The translations under genes and the position numbers were made by a program. Below are positions 1 to 10,411 of a stretch of DNA of 64,000 nt, in pieces. The notes beneath the pieces are model-generated. The model worked only from the letters and a program-made list of their open reading frames with translations, made no database searches and was not told the DNA's origin. Where the stretch lies: contig JAQUTY010000001.1 in assembly GCA_028694155.1 (NCBI GenBank), positions 124,001-188,000 of the forward strand, in the 5' to 3' direction. Origin of the DNA: Eubacteriales bacterium. GTDB taxonomy: Bacteria; Bacillota; Clostridia; Christensenellales; CAG-138. Each line of letters begins with the position of its first letter. Position 1 is the first letter of the stretch.

Positions 1-844
1 TTGCCCATTGCTGGGGATACTCCGACCAACTCCAATTTACGCTCCACGTCCCGTCAGAGTTTTGGGTCTTTCTAATAAAATCGCACTCAAAACCGCAGAT
101 GTTCTGATTGTCTGCATAGAAATCGCTCTTACTTGCTGCAATAAACATTGACGGCTTGCATACATACTCGGTGAGCCATGTGTCCGTTTGATAGGTTATT
201 GCCATGCTAATCTGTTGTTTCAGTAATCCGAAAAACTCATCTAAATCCACCAAATTCTGTTCTTGGCACTCCTTGATGTACCCATACAGCTCAACAAAAC
301 ATGCAATTTCGTGCATCGAATCCAGCGGAAACCGCTTCTTGAAGTCAGCATACGCTTCCCTTGCAAGGCCGCAAGCCTTTTGGTGCAGCGGCGAGCCTTT
401 GGGCGCATATTTGAGTATGAATCCGATGAGACTTGCCGTTGGATTGAAGCTCGTTTCCGTTTCATGCAGATATGCCCACCATGGCGCATGGGGGTAGTCG
501 TTATTGCTTTTTACTGTGTTTAGTCCATGCCAGCGATGACCGTCAAACTCATCACCTGATTCCAGATAGTCCAAAATGCCCAGTATCAACGGGTTAGTTG
601 TGTCCTCAAAATCAATCTCTTTAATGATTCGGGTCGCCGTCCATGTCTGAAGTGGGGTAGACCTCTCATTCCAGCAGTCCGGTTCAAGTGCATGACCAAA
701 CCCGCCGTCCTTGTTCTGATAAGCCGACAGGCACGCAACCACTTCTTCTCTGGAACCGTCCTCAAAAAGATACTTCCACCTTGCAAGATCAATGGGTCTT
801 GCGTTTCTATAAATAAAATCCCTTGCCCTGTCATATTCGGTCAT
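1..844 (-). CDS. Hypothetical alpha/alpha-toroid-like protein, C-terminus off the window
   Basis: An open frame runs leftward from the ATG at 842-844 to the window edge without a stop, giving 281 codons. Near the start it reads CLSAYQNKDGGFGHALEPDC. That pattern resembles small proteins with prenyltransferase/squalene-cyclase type repeats (alpha/alpha-toroid fold), where QNxDGGFG marks each repeat. A second Trp/Gly-rich stretch (QNSDGTWSVNWSW) lies at the edge, which fits a repeated fold. No substrate or partner can be inferred. The start has a weak purine-rich upstream stretch (GTAAGAGAGA). The product may act on its own, because the next rightward feature is a tRNA on the other strand. Family assignment is tentative; the reading frame is secure. 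Confidence 0.6.
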   Translation of the reverse strand, partial: MTEYDRARDFIYRNARPIDLARWKYLFEDGSREEVVACLSAYQNKDGGFGHALEPDCWNERSTPLQTWTATRIIKEIDFEDTTNPLILGILDYLESGDEFDGHRWHGLNTVKSNNDYPHAPWWAYLHETETSFNPTASLIGFILKYAPKGSPLHQKACGLAREAYADFKKRFPLDSMHEIACFVELYGYIKECQEQNLVDLDEFFGLLKQQISMAITYQTDTWLTEYVCKPSMFIAASKSDFYADNQNICGFECDFIRKTQNSDGTWSVNWSWSEYPQQWA

Positions 845-997
845 TCTCTCTTACCCCCATTGTAATCGCACATTCATTATACAGCACATGCAACACCCAT
901 ACAAGCATATTTCATATATCTTTATTCGAAGGAAATTTGATGCTTGACAAACGTGCATTAGGCTGATATAATTACCTCCAATGCATTAGCAGAACAT

Positions 998-1914
<917 letters not shown>

Positions 1915-3379
1915 GAGCGATGGTTATGCCTATGCTTCAATTGCAAAAGTTCTTAAAAAGGGAGAGATTATTGCCAAGATTGATAATCACAAGGACAGAG
2001 GTTACGGAACCTTCACTATAGCAGCTCCTATAATATTGAATGGGCAAAGAGGAAACGTAGCAATTGTAGTTAAGAGAACAAAGGGAAACAATTTCAAGGC
2101 GTTGAGGATATTGACACCCAGCGGGGGACTGTTCAATCTAAATACGAAATCAGATGCAGGACCTTCTGTGGCCTTGTCGAATGAACGACACGCTCTACAG
2201 AACACTACATCTGACCATAATAGTATACCCGATTCCTCCACAAAAAACAACCCCCCAAATGAAAACAATATCAGCTATTCTTCCCGTCCCGACTTTGAAA
2301 AGCAATATAGCGAATGGGACGGTAAAAACTCAAAGATTAGGCTTGTAGTGGGAAAGACCTCCACCGCACTAAAGTCTATCGGAGTAAAAGACCAAAACAT
2401 AGAGTGGGATTCATCGAAGATAATCAAAATCAAGCGTGACCATCCCGCCATGACCGATGATGTGATTGTGCAAGTGCCAAAGGTGGTTGAATCGCCGATT
2501 ATTGTAATGGAATCATTGACCGTACAGGGCAGGATTACAATGTTTGGCGAGCTTGAAGATGCGAATGGTCATCCTGTTCTTGTTGCGCTTGAACTTAATC
2601 CTACTACTGGTAAAGGGTACACGCTTGACATCATAAAGATTGCAAGTGCGTACGGCAAGGACACGAATCCCCAAGGGCTGATTGATGAGAGCGAGATGCT
2701 GTATGTTGAGCCGAATATAGAAAAGACCCGTACTTGGCTTAAACGATTCAGGCTCCAATTGCCCACGCGCGTCAAGTACGGGTTCAACAGTAGATTATCA
2801 GATGATAGTGCTTCTGTCAATACTAATTTACGCAAAACTGATGAAAATAATACATTGAGTGAGCAATCAAATGCTACAGATAAGGTCGCAAAATCCTCCT
2901 CACGTTCCGAGCCTGTGACAAGGGAACTCGTTGAGGGAGACAAACAAACATACTCGTTGGGTGACACCACGGCAACTATGGAAGGCAGATATGTAACCTC
3001 CATTGATGGTGATAACAAAGTGGCAATGCTCAAAGAGCTTGGTGAAGTATACGATGGGGTCTATGTTGAAGCTAATTCGGAAGAGGAAACAAAGCTATTT
3101 GAAGATAATGGTGCAATAAAGGGCAGTGACGGGCTTTTCTGTTTCGACATAAGCAAGGATGATATCTCCAAGTTTGCTAAAGCCTTAAATCAGAAGGGTA
3201 AAGATTGGAAACTGGAAACAAAGCTAACCCATGGCAGGGTCTACTCTGCAAAGGATATCAATGCTCTTGCAGCGTTGATAACAAACTATATTGCAATCCG
3301 GACTATATTCTTGTTTAATTATACACATTTCTAACAACCTCCTCGAATGTGCCGTTATTCATCTTCATATATAAGAGCC

Positions 3380-4236
3380 TCATCTTGCATCATCATTGCG
3401 GAAACGTTGCTTTTGACGGTAGTAGTTCTCGCACAATTTCACGATTGTATTTTCTATATCAGCGGTGGCATAGTTTTTAAGAAAATAATTGCGGATTGGC
3501 TCCATGGGGATTTTCAGCTTTTCTTTCTGATTGGCTTTTTCCTCACGAATGATGTCGTAAATCGTGTCTATTGTCAGTTCATCCGTGCGAAATAGATTTC
3601 TCATACGAACAACCTGTGCATAAGAAGGAGTGCAGTCCTCCTCAGCCATAGCGTCCAGAGCAGCATACTGAAAATCATCATTGAGATACGAAAGTACTAC
3701 ACCGACGGAAAAGGCCATTTTGCCTTCGTCCATACAGTCAAGCAGCTGTGGAACAAGGTGCGTCAGGCGTATATAGCGTTTAACAGTATCTTTGCTGATG
3801 CCTTCCGCTTTGCCGATAATCTCTGTAGACAACTTCGGTGCAACTTGCTCCGAAGTTAAATCCGTTCTTTTTCCCTGAGGAGAGAGCGCATCGACTTTCA
3901 TTTTATACGCAAAGGCTTTCTCACTGGGAAGAATATGCTCACGGTGCAGATTGCTGTCCACCACGGCAATGCGGCAGCGGAATCTCGGTCAAGGGCATAA
4001 ATTAAGGCAGGGACTTCTGTAATCCCTGCCTTTTCTGCTGCGTGTAAACGGCGGTGACCGCTTATCACTTCATATTCGTTTGTGTTTTCAATCGGTCTAA
4101 CGATTAATGGTGACAGAATACCGTTTTCTTGTATGCTTTCAATTAAGGCATTCATCTCGTCATCGTCTTTAATCTTGTAAGGGTGTCCATCGAATGGGCG
4201 CAATTTATTAACGGGAATAATAGTAATAATTTTCAT
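3380..4236 (-). pseudogene. parB: ParB-family protein, frameshifted
   Basis: The N-terminal part (ATG at 4236) has the ParB signature: LIESIQENGILSPLIVRP, then YEVISGHRRLHAAEKAG. Near 3960-3975 the frame breaks. The expected continuation, VVDSNLHREHILPSEKAFAYKMK, continues in another frame down to 3380 and contains the HTH (GISKDTVKRYIRLTHLVPQLL). The sequence at the break reads GCTGCCGCATTGCC, so a net shift of -1 or +2 separates the halves. Such ParB proteins are typical of ICEs and plasmids of Clostridia. The upstream ParR/ParM remnants support that origin. It could be an assembly indel, but neighbouring genes are also broken. Confidence 0.75.
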
Positions 4237-4466
4237 TATCTTTCATAACTCCTTTGTCTGTATTTAGTTTTCGCCGCCTGCTCAAGGCGGTGTTCGGTTT
4301 GTAAAAGCTCATATAAATGAGGTGATTCTTCAAAAATCCACTCAGCCCTGCGGAGCTTTATACGCAAGGGCTGTATTTGTGCAGATATAGCTTTTCGGCG
4401 TTCTTTGTTTTCGGCTTGTTTTTGCGGTGATTTAGGTCGGCGTATCTGATTACTTATTTTCTGTCG
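4236..4466 (-). pseudogene. Unrecognised protein tail (76 codons)
   Basis: After a TAG at 4467-4469 the frame stays open and ends with a TAA that overlaps the parB ATG (TAATG), the usual sign of coupled genes. The product is very basic and charged, with RRAEWIFEESPHLYELLQTE near its end. It looks like the C-terminal tail of a larger mobile-element protein, possibly a relaxase or replication protein, but I cannot assign it. No start codon with a ribosome site is visible, so it is probably a remnant. Confidence 0.4.
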
Positions 4467-4554
4467 CTATCCGTAAAATACAACTGACGTCAAAATTGCC
4501 ATCGGGCTTTTTTAAAAACAGTGAATGTGACATTAAAAATCGGGCACATTGACA

Positions 4555-4890
4555 TCATCCGAACATTTCTAACGCAGCAAGTGCACCTGCGGCATTTTTC
4601 TCCTTTTCTTCTTCAGTCAGTTCCGTAACTACTTCGGTAGCAGATGTTGCCGGGTGAACTTCAACAGAAATAGTAGCAATTTCTTCTCGGAACATGATAC
4701 GGATTTTCTCTAAAAACTCATTTTCCTGCTGTTCTTTGTGGATAGAATCCATATAACCACTAATTAAATCTATCACAAAACGATTTTTGGATTTATGCTC
4801 CCCACAATCTAACTCTTTCAAAAATTCTGCCGTCCTTCGCTCATTCTCATCCTCAAGATTAAATCGTAATGTCATTCGGTAGCAATTCAT
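4555..4890 (-). CDS. ParR-like plasmid segregation protein
   Basis: The 111-residue protein begins MNCYRMTLRFNLEDENERRT, a ribbon-helix-helix-like N-terminus, followed by an acidic, helical C-terminus ending ALAALEMFG. Size and organisation match centromere-binding ParR proteins that work with the actin-like ATPase ParM. Its ATG overlaps the stop of a ParM-like tail (ATGA). In the family, ParR binds centromere repeats through its N-terminus and the ParM filament through its C-terminus. Here the partner is truncated, so the segregation function is probably lost. Assignment rests on size, motif style and position. Confidence 0.5.
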   Translation of the reverse strand: MNCYRMTLRFNLEDENERRTAEFLKELDCGEHKSKNRFVIDLISGYMDSIHKEQQENEFLEKIRIMFREEIATISVEVHPATSATEVVTELTEEEKEKNAAGALAALEMFG

Positions 4891-5018
4891 ACGCTTTTAC
4901 CTGCCAATGCCTGAATTTCTGCAAGATATTCATAGCCTTTTGCTGCTGCACAAATATCATCTACAAATACCATTCTGTCGTTAGCTTTATAAAAATTATT
5001 CACGAGGCAAACACCGAC
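4887..5018 (-). pseudogene. ParM-like actin ATPase, C-terminal remnant
   Basis: The last 43 codons read ANDRMVFVDDICAAAKGYEY and then LAEIQALAGKSV. VDDIxANAKGYExLA is typical of the C-terminus of ParM/StbA-like proteins. The frame is closed upstream by a TAA, so the remaining gene is missing. The stop overlaps the start of the ParR-like gene. The breakpoint lies near 5000-5020, where an unrelated plus-strand fragment begins. Confidence 0.5.
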
Positions 5019-5258
5019 TTAAATTCCGTACCTTTTAATGTAATAAGTGATGTAGCACAGTTTTACCTTGCCAATCGTCGTAAAGATACTGAGTGGTTGC
5101 AGCTTCCGGTAGCAAATTTTTATTGCTATTATGGCAACACCAATTTCAGCAAGAAGTATCTTTCAAAAATACCCAAAACAATATTAGAGCGTGAAACCGT
5201 TTTAGGAGTGTGCAGAGTAAAGTTAAATATTTATCAAATAAGCACTTTTACAATTTAG
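5001..5258 (+). pseudogene. Unidentified protein fragment
   Basis: The plus-strand frame through this stretch looks protein-like (ANTDLNSVPFNVISDVAQFY, then YCYYGNTNFSKKYLSKIPK) and ends at 5258. It has no start or ribosome site of its own and begins where the ParM remnant on the opposite strand ends. I read it as the 3' end of a gene whose 5' part was lost in a rearrangement. I do not recognise the family. Confidence 0.3.
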
Positions 5259-5291
5259 TAAATCGTAAACAAGTAAATATTAATTAAGCTA

Positions 5292-5320
5292 TTGACAATT
5301 TTTGAAAAGTGGTTTATAAT
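5292..5320 (+). promoter_or_regulatory. Consensus sigma-A promoter for the DUF234 ATPase
   Basis: TTGACA at 5292-5297 and TATAAT at 5315-5320 are exact consensus hexamers with an exact 17-bp spacer. A 14-bp near-repeat flanks it (AGTAAATCGTAAAC at 5257-5270, AGTAAATCATAAAT at 5323-5336). These could be paired operator sites, the second overlapping the likely transcription start. The ATPase start lies about 40 bp downstream. Confidence 0.8.
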
Positions 5321-5361
5321 TAAGTAAATCATAAATTACTAGAGTGCTTGGAGGTATGCCA

Positions 5362-6750
5362 ATGTTTATAGGAAGAGAAAACGAGCTTCATACATTAGAT
5401 AAGCTCTATCATTCTGATAAATTTGAATTTGCTGTCATTTACGGTCGTCGCCGTGTCGGTAAAACTGCGCTTATCAGTGAATTTGCGAAAAACAAGGATA
5501 CTATTTTCTTTACAGGCGTTGAAACCAACGCAAAGCAAAATCTTGACAACTTTTCAAGATGTATCATGGAATACAACACCGGCATCGCTGTAGATTCTTC
5601 TTTTGCCTCCTTTCAATCAGCGTTAGAATATGTCTTTGAATTGGCAAAAACCAAAAGAATTGTGCTGGTTATTGACGAGTACCCTTATGTTGCCCGTGCA
5701 TCAAAAAGCCTTGCATCTACGCTTCAGCTTTTAATTGACAAAAGCAAGGCTAGCTCTAAGCTGTTTTTAATTCTTTGCGGTTCTTCTATGTCCTATATGG
5801 AAGATCACGTTTTAGCGTACAAAGCTCCGCTTTACGGAAGAAGAACAGCACAGCTTAAAATCAATCCTTTTGAATTTTTCGAGGCTTGCCGTTATTTTAC
5901 TAAATTGTCTGATGAGGATAAGGCTTTGGCATACGGAATTGTCGGAGGTACTCCACAATATTTAATGCAGCTTAATGATAGCCTGTCCATTGAAGAAAAC
6001 ATCAAAAACACTCATCTTAATGCTTCGTCTTCCATTTTCGAGGAGCCGAATAATCTTTTAAAACAAGAAGTGCGTGAGCCTGCAATTTATAACGCTGTTA
6101 TTACTGCAATTGCAATCGGCTGCTCAAAAATGAATGAAATCTCAAACAAAATTGATGAAGACACAAGTGTGTGTGCTACCTATATAAAAAATTTGATTAC
6201 ACTGGGTATTGTAAAAAAAGAATCGCCCTTCGGCGAAAAATCCAGCCGAAAGACGATTTACTCCATTGAGGATAATATGTTCCGTTTTTGGTACCGCTTT
6301 GTGCCTGAAAACACCTCAATTATCTCTCGTGGAGCTACCGATTTAGCGTACAGCAGAATTTCCCCTCAGCTTAATGCCTATATGGGAGGGGTGTTTGAAG
6401 AAATTTGCAAGCAGTACCTTTGGAAACTGCTGCTGAGCGGAAAATGCCCTGTGAATTTCAGCAATTTAGGCCGTTGGTGGGGTATAAATCCAAAAGCCAG
6501 AACCCAAGAAGAAATTGACATTATGGGAACGGATAAGGATTCCGCTTTATTCGGTGAATGCAAGTGGACAAACGAAAGAATTGATCTCGGTGTGCTTGAA
6601 AAGCTTGTAGAGCGCAGCAATCTTTTCAGCTATAAGAACAACCACTTTTACCTCTTCGCCAAAACCGGCTTTACTAAAGGCTGTATGGATAGAGCCTCTG
6701 AGATGGGTAATGTAACGCTCGTTAGCTATGGGGATATGTTAAGAAAATAA
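5362..6750 (+). CDS. DUF234-type AAA ATPase
   Basis: The 462-residue protein opens with FIGRENELHTLDKLY and a Walker A GRRRVGKT near residue 38, followed by Walker B VLVIDEYPYV near residue 105. The C-terminal half carries a winged-helix-like segment and an ECKWTN motif typical of DUF234, a nuclease-like PD-(D/E)xK-related domain (LFGECKW). Family members are archaeal/bacterial ATPases, often in accessory regions, of uncertain function. The start at 5362 has GGAGG at 5350-5354, 7 nt upstream. ATG 5356 is too close to that site. The gene is monocistronic and has a perfect promoter. A defence or addiction role is only a guess from its neighbours. Confidence 0.8.
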   Translation: MFIGRENELHTLDKLYHSDKFEFAVIYGRRRVGKTALISEFAKNKDTIFFTGVETNAKQNLDNFSRCIMEYNTGIAVDSSFASFQSALEYVFELAKTKRIVLVIDEYPYVARASKSLASTLQLLIDKSKASSKLFLILCGSSMSYMEDHVLAYKAPLYGRRTAQLKINPFEFFEACRYFTKLSDEDKALAYGIVGGTPQYLMQLNDSLSIEENIKNTHLNASSSIFEEPNNLLKQEVREPAIYNAVITAIAIGCSKMNEISNKIDEDTSVCATYIKNLITLGIVKKESPFGEKSSRKTIYSIEDNMFRFWYRFVPENTSIISRGATDLAYSRISPQLNAYMGGVFEEICKQYLWKLLLSGKCPVNFSNLGRWWGINPKARTQEEIDIMGTDKDSALFGECKWTNERIDLGVLEKLVERSNLFSYKNNHFYLFAKTGFTKGCMDRASEMGNVTLVSYGDMLRK

Positions 6751-6826
6751 TTTTATTGTACAATTCAAAAGTATCAATTATTTGTACTCCGCACTAAGTA
6801 ATATAATGTGCTAAATATTAATAAGT

Positions 6827-6871
6827 AAAAGACGATAGATTTTTAACCGACGAATTCTATCGTCTTTTTTT
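6827..6871 (+). terminator. Rho-independent terminator
   Basis: A 13-bp stem (AAAAGACGATAGA / TCTATCGTCTTTT) closes a short loop and runs into a long T tract. It ends the DUF234 ATPase transcript and separates it from the restriction cluster. Confidence 0.85.
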
Positions 6872-6910
6872 CTTTTTTAGAGTAAAATCATTGACTGATG
6901 CGGCAGTATA

Positions 6911-6942
6911 TGATATCATTATATCAAGATGTAATGATATCA
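6911..6942. promoter_or_regulatory. Palindromic operator upstream of the restriction cluster
   Basis: TGATATCATTA at 6911-6921 and TAATGATATCA at 6932-6942 are perfect inverted arms around a 10-bp centre; each arm also contains the palindrome TGATATCA. It lies just before the RHH gene. RHH proteins bind such short repeated palindromes as tandem dimers, so autoregulation by the next gene is likely. No other promoter element is clear. Confidence 0.65.
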
Positions 6943-6958
6943 CATCGAGGTGAAATGA

Positions 6959-7150
6959 GTGGACGATAAAATTAAACAAGTTCAAGTGCGACTAACGCCT
7001 GAACTTCATAACCGATTAAAAGGCACCTTGGCAATGGATGGTCGGAAACTCGTCGACTTTTTCAATGATGCCGCTAAAGCCTATCTAAAAGATGCAAAAA
7101 AATATGATAAGACTGTTACTCAAATTATAGGAGGCAAAAATAATGTCTGA
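6959..7150 (+). CDS. Small ribbon-helix-helix-type regulator
   Basis: The 63-residue protein begins DDKIKQVQVRLTPELHNRLK, the alternating beta strand plus first helix of an RHH DNA-binding protein. The start is GTG at 6959, with GAGG at 6947-6950. A nearby ATG at 6955 is stopped after four codons. The gene ends inside the next one (8-bp overlap with its ATG), so the two are translationally coupled. I infer it controls expression of the restriction-methylation genes, as small C proteins do in other systems, through the palindrome at 6911-6942. An antitoxin-like role is possible but no toxin is present. Confidence 0.7.
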   Translation: MDDKIKQVQVRLTPELHNRLKGTLAMDGRKLVDFFNDAAKAYLKDAKKYDKTVTQIIGGKNNV

Positions 7151-9230
7151 ACAAACAATACAGGATAGCTTGTTTTCAAATGAAGTAAGCATTCTTGACA
7201 AGTATACCTGCCTTAGTCTCGGAGCTACAACTATTAATGATTTGATGAATTCTGGCAAGCTGAAAGCAGTTAAAGTCTCTAAAAATTTATGCAAGAAACC
7301 AGACGTATTAGTTATAAACAAAAACAAAGAAGTTGTTGTATTTATTGAATTCAAAACACCAGAAGAATTGGATACACCAACAAAGATTAACAAGGCAATT
7401 AAGCAAGAAATTGCAGTTTCTAATGAAATTGGTGCTAAGGTTTTTGTCGTTACAGATGGTGACAAATATATATGGCTAAATCCTATTACAGGAAATTTAA
7501 TTGTTGATGAGAACGGTAATAAAATCACTCGAAAAATTGATCCTAAAACCGATCCCAAAAAAGTTGCTGACTTTATTGATTTAGTTTCGCTGTCTCTTTC
7601 AGATAAAAATGATACTATTCTAAAATTGGAAGATATAGACCCAACTGATTTGGCAAAAAAAATTGCACGGATCCTAAAGCGAATGACATTTGCTTCTTCA
7701 AAAATGTCGCTTTATACTTTTGTAGAAGTATTTCTTTTCAAATATCTGAGTGATATAAATGTTTTAAAAGACAATAATTCCTTTAGCTACATTTACAGTC
7801 TATATTCTGTTGAAGAAGCTTCAAGACTTACAAATGCTGATATACTTGGTACTTATCTTGAAGGTCCGCGAGCACAAATGAAGATGTTATTTCCTGATGG
7901 TGACGATGGTACAACCATAGTAAATGGTCAAATATTTCATGTAAAAAAAGGGGTTGATGGTCACTACATCGAAGAAGACTCTCACGCAATCTGCTTTAAA
8001 AACATTATGGACGAGTTTCATAATTATGAAAAGAACAGCGGTAAATTTATTAATATCAGCAAAGATTTCAAGTCGAAACTTTTTGAAACATTTATGAAGA
8101 ACAGTGACGATAAATCAGATATGGGGCAGTTTTTTACACCGCTTAAAATAGTGAGAGAGATGGTTAACATGGTCACTATTACAAACGGAATAAGTATATG
8201 TGATCCGGCCTCTGGCGTCGGAAAATTCCTATTAGAAGCAGCTTCTAATACTCCTTTTGAAATAAAAAATGGAAAACTGGTAGAGGGCATCAAGCTGTAC
8301 GGTTTTGAAAAACAAATGTCCGGACAGGATGATATAACTACAATACTTGCCAAAGCAAATATGCTTATCTATTTTTCTAAGCTTTTTAAAGATAATAACA
8401 ATATCAAGGAAGTTAAGTATCTGGCAGTAGAATTACTAAACAAGGTTTTTCATTCCAGCAAAAAAGCTCTTGGAACCCTTGATAATCTTGAAGAAAACAA
8501 ATACGATCTTATCCTTGCAAATCCGCCATATTATCAGGATGCTACAATTACAAAATTAGCTTCCGACACAGGCTTTTACAAAGCAAAAGGAAATGGTGTA
8601 GAAGCCCTTTTCTTAGAATGGATAATTCGCTCTTTGAAATATGGAGGAACTGCTAATATTGTTCTGCCCGATGGTATTTTTGCTAACTTGGGAAATACAA
8701 ATCTAAAGGAGTTAATTATAAAAAGCTGTTTTATTGAAAGCATTATTTCGTTGCCTATCAACAGCTTTTTCAACACGCCAAAGAAAACATACATTCTAAC
8801 ACTCCGAAAGAAAACGGAGAAGGAATTTGATGATGGAGTAACACAAAGCTATAAAATTTTTTGCTATATCTGCAAGAGCATAGGAGAAACTTTAGACACA
8901 TACCGTTTTGATACTCCGGATGATAATGACCTTCACGAAGCAGTAAACAAATACAATTCCTATAAGAATTTACCGGATAAAAACAATATTCAGGAGCCTT
9001 TTAAAAGTTGGTTTGATAATGACGGTAAGATGAAGTTGTTATCAATAGATAAGTTTCCGATAGATGATAACTGGAATATTGATAACTTCTGGTCAGACGA
9101 AGAAAAAATTCAGCTTGGATTCAAAGAAGCTGATGATATTATGACCTTGGATGAATTTAAATCTTTCATAGATGACCTTGTAAACGACATGACAAATTAC
9201 AAGGAGGCGATAGAATGCCTAAAACAATAA
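7143..9230 (+). CDS. Fused restriction endonuclease / N6-adenine methylase (BcgI-like RM subunit)
   Basis: The N-terminal 170 residues resemble a type I R-protein N-terminal nuclease fold: KPDVLVINKNKEVVVFIEFKTP supplies the D...ExK pattern. The centre is an N6-DNA methylase with the SAM motif DPASGVGKFLLEA (near residue 357) and the catalytic NPPY (LILANPPYYQD, near residue 460). A helical M-subunit N-domain precedes it. At 695 residues it is close to BcgI-A-type proteins, which cut on both sides of their site and methylate adenine, guided by a separate S subunit. The ribosome site GGAGG is well placed. The gene overlaps the RHH gene and the S gene by 8 and 16 bp. Type IIB is preferred over type I because no separate ATP-dependent R subunit is seen. 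Confidence 0.85.
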   Translation: MSEQTIQDSLFSNEVSILDKYTCLSLGATTINDLMNSGKLKAVKVSKNLCKKPDVLVINKNKEVVVFIEFKTPEELDTPTKINKAIKQEIAVSNEIGAKVFVVTDGDKYIWLNPITGNLIVDENGNKITRKIDPKTDPKKVADFIDLVSLSLSDKNDTILKLEDIDPTDLAKKIARILKRMTFASSKMSLYTFVEVFLFKYLSDINVLKDNNSFSYIYSLYSVEEASRLTNADILGTYLEGPRAQMKMLFPDGDDGTTIVNGQIFHVKKGVDGHYIEEDSHAICFKNIMDEFHNYEKNSGKFINISKDFKSKLFETFMKNSDDKSDMGQFFTPLKIVREMVNMVTITNGISICDPASGVGKFLLEAASNTPFEIKNGKLVEGIKLYGFEKQMSGQDDITTILAKANMLIYFSKLFKDNNNIKEVKYLAVELLNKVFHSSKKALGTLDNLEENKYDLILANPPYYQDATITKLASDTGFYKAKGNGVEALFLEWIIRSLKYGGTANIVLPDGIFANLGNTNLKELIIKSCFIESIISLPINSFFNTPKKTYILTLRKKTEKEFDDGVTQSYKIFCYICKSIGETLDTYRFDTPDDNDLHEAVNKYNSYKNLPDKNNIQEPFKSWFDNDGKMKLLSIDKFPIDDNWNIDNFWSDEEKIQLGFKEADDIMTLDEFKSFIDDLVNDMTNYKEAIECLKQ

Positions 9231-10318
9231 ATGTTGTTTTTACAGATATTTTAGACTATAAAAGTGGCAATTCAGAACTAACAAAATTGTATATGAGTGA
9301 ACATTATGGATTATATCCGGTTTATTCAGCAAAAACTATTGGAGAAACTAAAGTTGGAGAAATTGACTCATATATGTTTGACCTTGAGGGTCTTCAGCTC
9401 ACAACCAACGGAGCAAATGCAGGAACATGGATATACAGAGAAAAAAGCAAATTTTCTCTTAATGGTGATGCCCGATTGTATTTTCCAAAAAAAGAATTTC
9501 AAGAGACTTTGGACGTTAAATACTTATTTTATTCATTACAAACTGCTTTCAAAAGAAAAAATTTTGATTGGACTACAAAAGCAACTATACGCAATACGCA
9601 AAATATAAAAATAAATATTCCTGTTCTTCCAGATGGGAAATTTGATTTAGAAACACAAAAAGAATTAGCAAAGAAATATCAGGATATAGAACAACAAAGA
9701 AACATTATTCTATCTAAAGTGGAAAATTTCAGAGATATTAAAATAGTAATTGGTTCTGATAACACAACCAATTATAAAAAGGCACAAATAACCAAACTAT
9801 TCACGCCAAAAGGCGGTGATATGAAATTATCTAAGCCATATTGCAAAGAACACATTGGAATGCATCCTGTTTTTTCGGGTAGTACAACTCGTGAAATTTT
9901 CGGAAGTATTGATAACTTTAAATATAATGGAGAATATTTAACTTGGGTAATTGATGGTCTTGCTGGGTACGTTATGAAATTGAATGGAAAATTTTCTATC
10001 ACATGCCACAGGGGCATTCTTGTTCCCACAGAGGAGTGTAAGAATATTGATTTACTGTATGTAAAATATATGATTGAACCGATATTCCGCAAAAGAGCGA
10101 GGGGTAGAATTGGCGTAAATGGTAAAAACGAATATACCGCTTTGAAACCAACTCATATAATGAATTACAATGATTCAATTCTAATTCCCGTCAATGAAAA
10201 TGGTGAGTACGATTTAGCAAAGCAACAAGAACTGGCTCGCAAATATGCTACTATTCAAACGGTGAAAGAAGACATATACAATCAGGTTAAAAGTTTAACA
10301 GGTATAATCGTTGAATAA
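9215..10318 (+). CDS. Restriction-modification specificity (S) subunit
   Basis: The 367-residue protein has two target-recognition domains separated by repeated helical spacers. DLETQKELAKKYQDIEQQR near residue 147 is echoed by DLAKQQELARKYATIQTVK near the C-terminus. This internal duplication is the hallmark of S subunits with a bipartite target. The first TRD includes LTTNGANAGTWIYR and the second YLTWVIDGLAGYVM. It partners the RM protein upstream, with which it overlaps by 16 bp. Base composition is AT-rich like the other restriction genes and unlike the housekeeping block, which suggests transfer. Confidence 0.9.
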   Translation: MPKTINVVFTDILDYKSGNSELTKLYMSEHYGLYPVYSAKTIGETKVGEIDSYMFDLEGLQLTTNGANAGTWIYREKSKFSLNGDARLYFPKKEFQETLDVKYLFYSLQTAFKRKNFDWTTKATIRNTQNIKINIPVLPDGKFDLETQKELAKKYQDIEQQRNIILSKVENFRDIKIVIGSDNTTNYKKAQITKLFTPKGGDMKLSKPYCKEHIGMHPVFSGSTTREIFGSIDNFKYNGEYLTWVIDGLAGYVMKLNGKFSITCHRGILVPTEECKNIDLLYVKYMIEPIFRKRARGRIGVNGKNEYTALKPTHIMNYNDSILIPVNENGEYDLAKQQELARKYATIQTVKEDIYNQVKSLTGIIVE

Positions 10319-10324
10319 GCAGTA

Positions 10325-10356
10325 AAACGGCAGAGGAATTTTAGCCTCTGCCGTTT
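10325..10356 (+). terminator. Hairpin terminator after the restriction operon
   Basis: AAACGGCAGAGG and CCTCTGCCGTTT form a perfect 12-bp stem with an 8-nt loop, 7 bp after the S-subunit stop. The A/T ends of the stem provide U tracts in both directions, so it may also serve the convergent tnpV gene. Confidence 0.8.
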
Positions 10357-10411
10357 GTCTATGATATCTGGTCTTTCTATTTCTTCGCCTTTGGAGTCTT
10401 AATTAGTAGTT

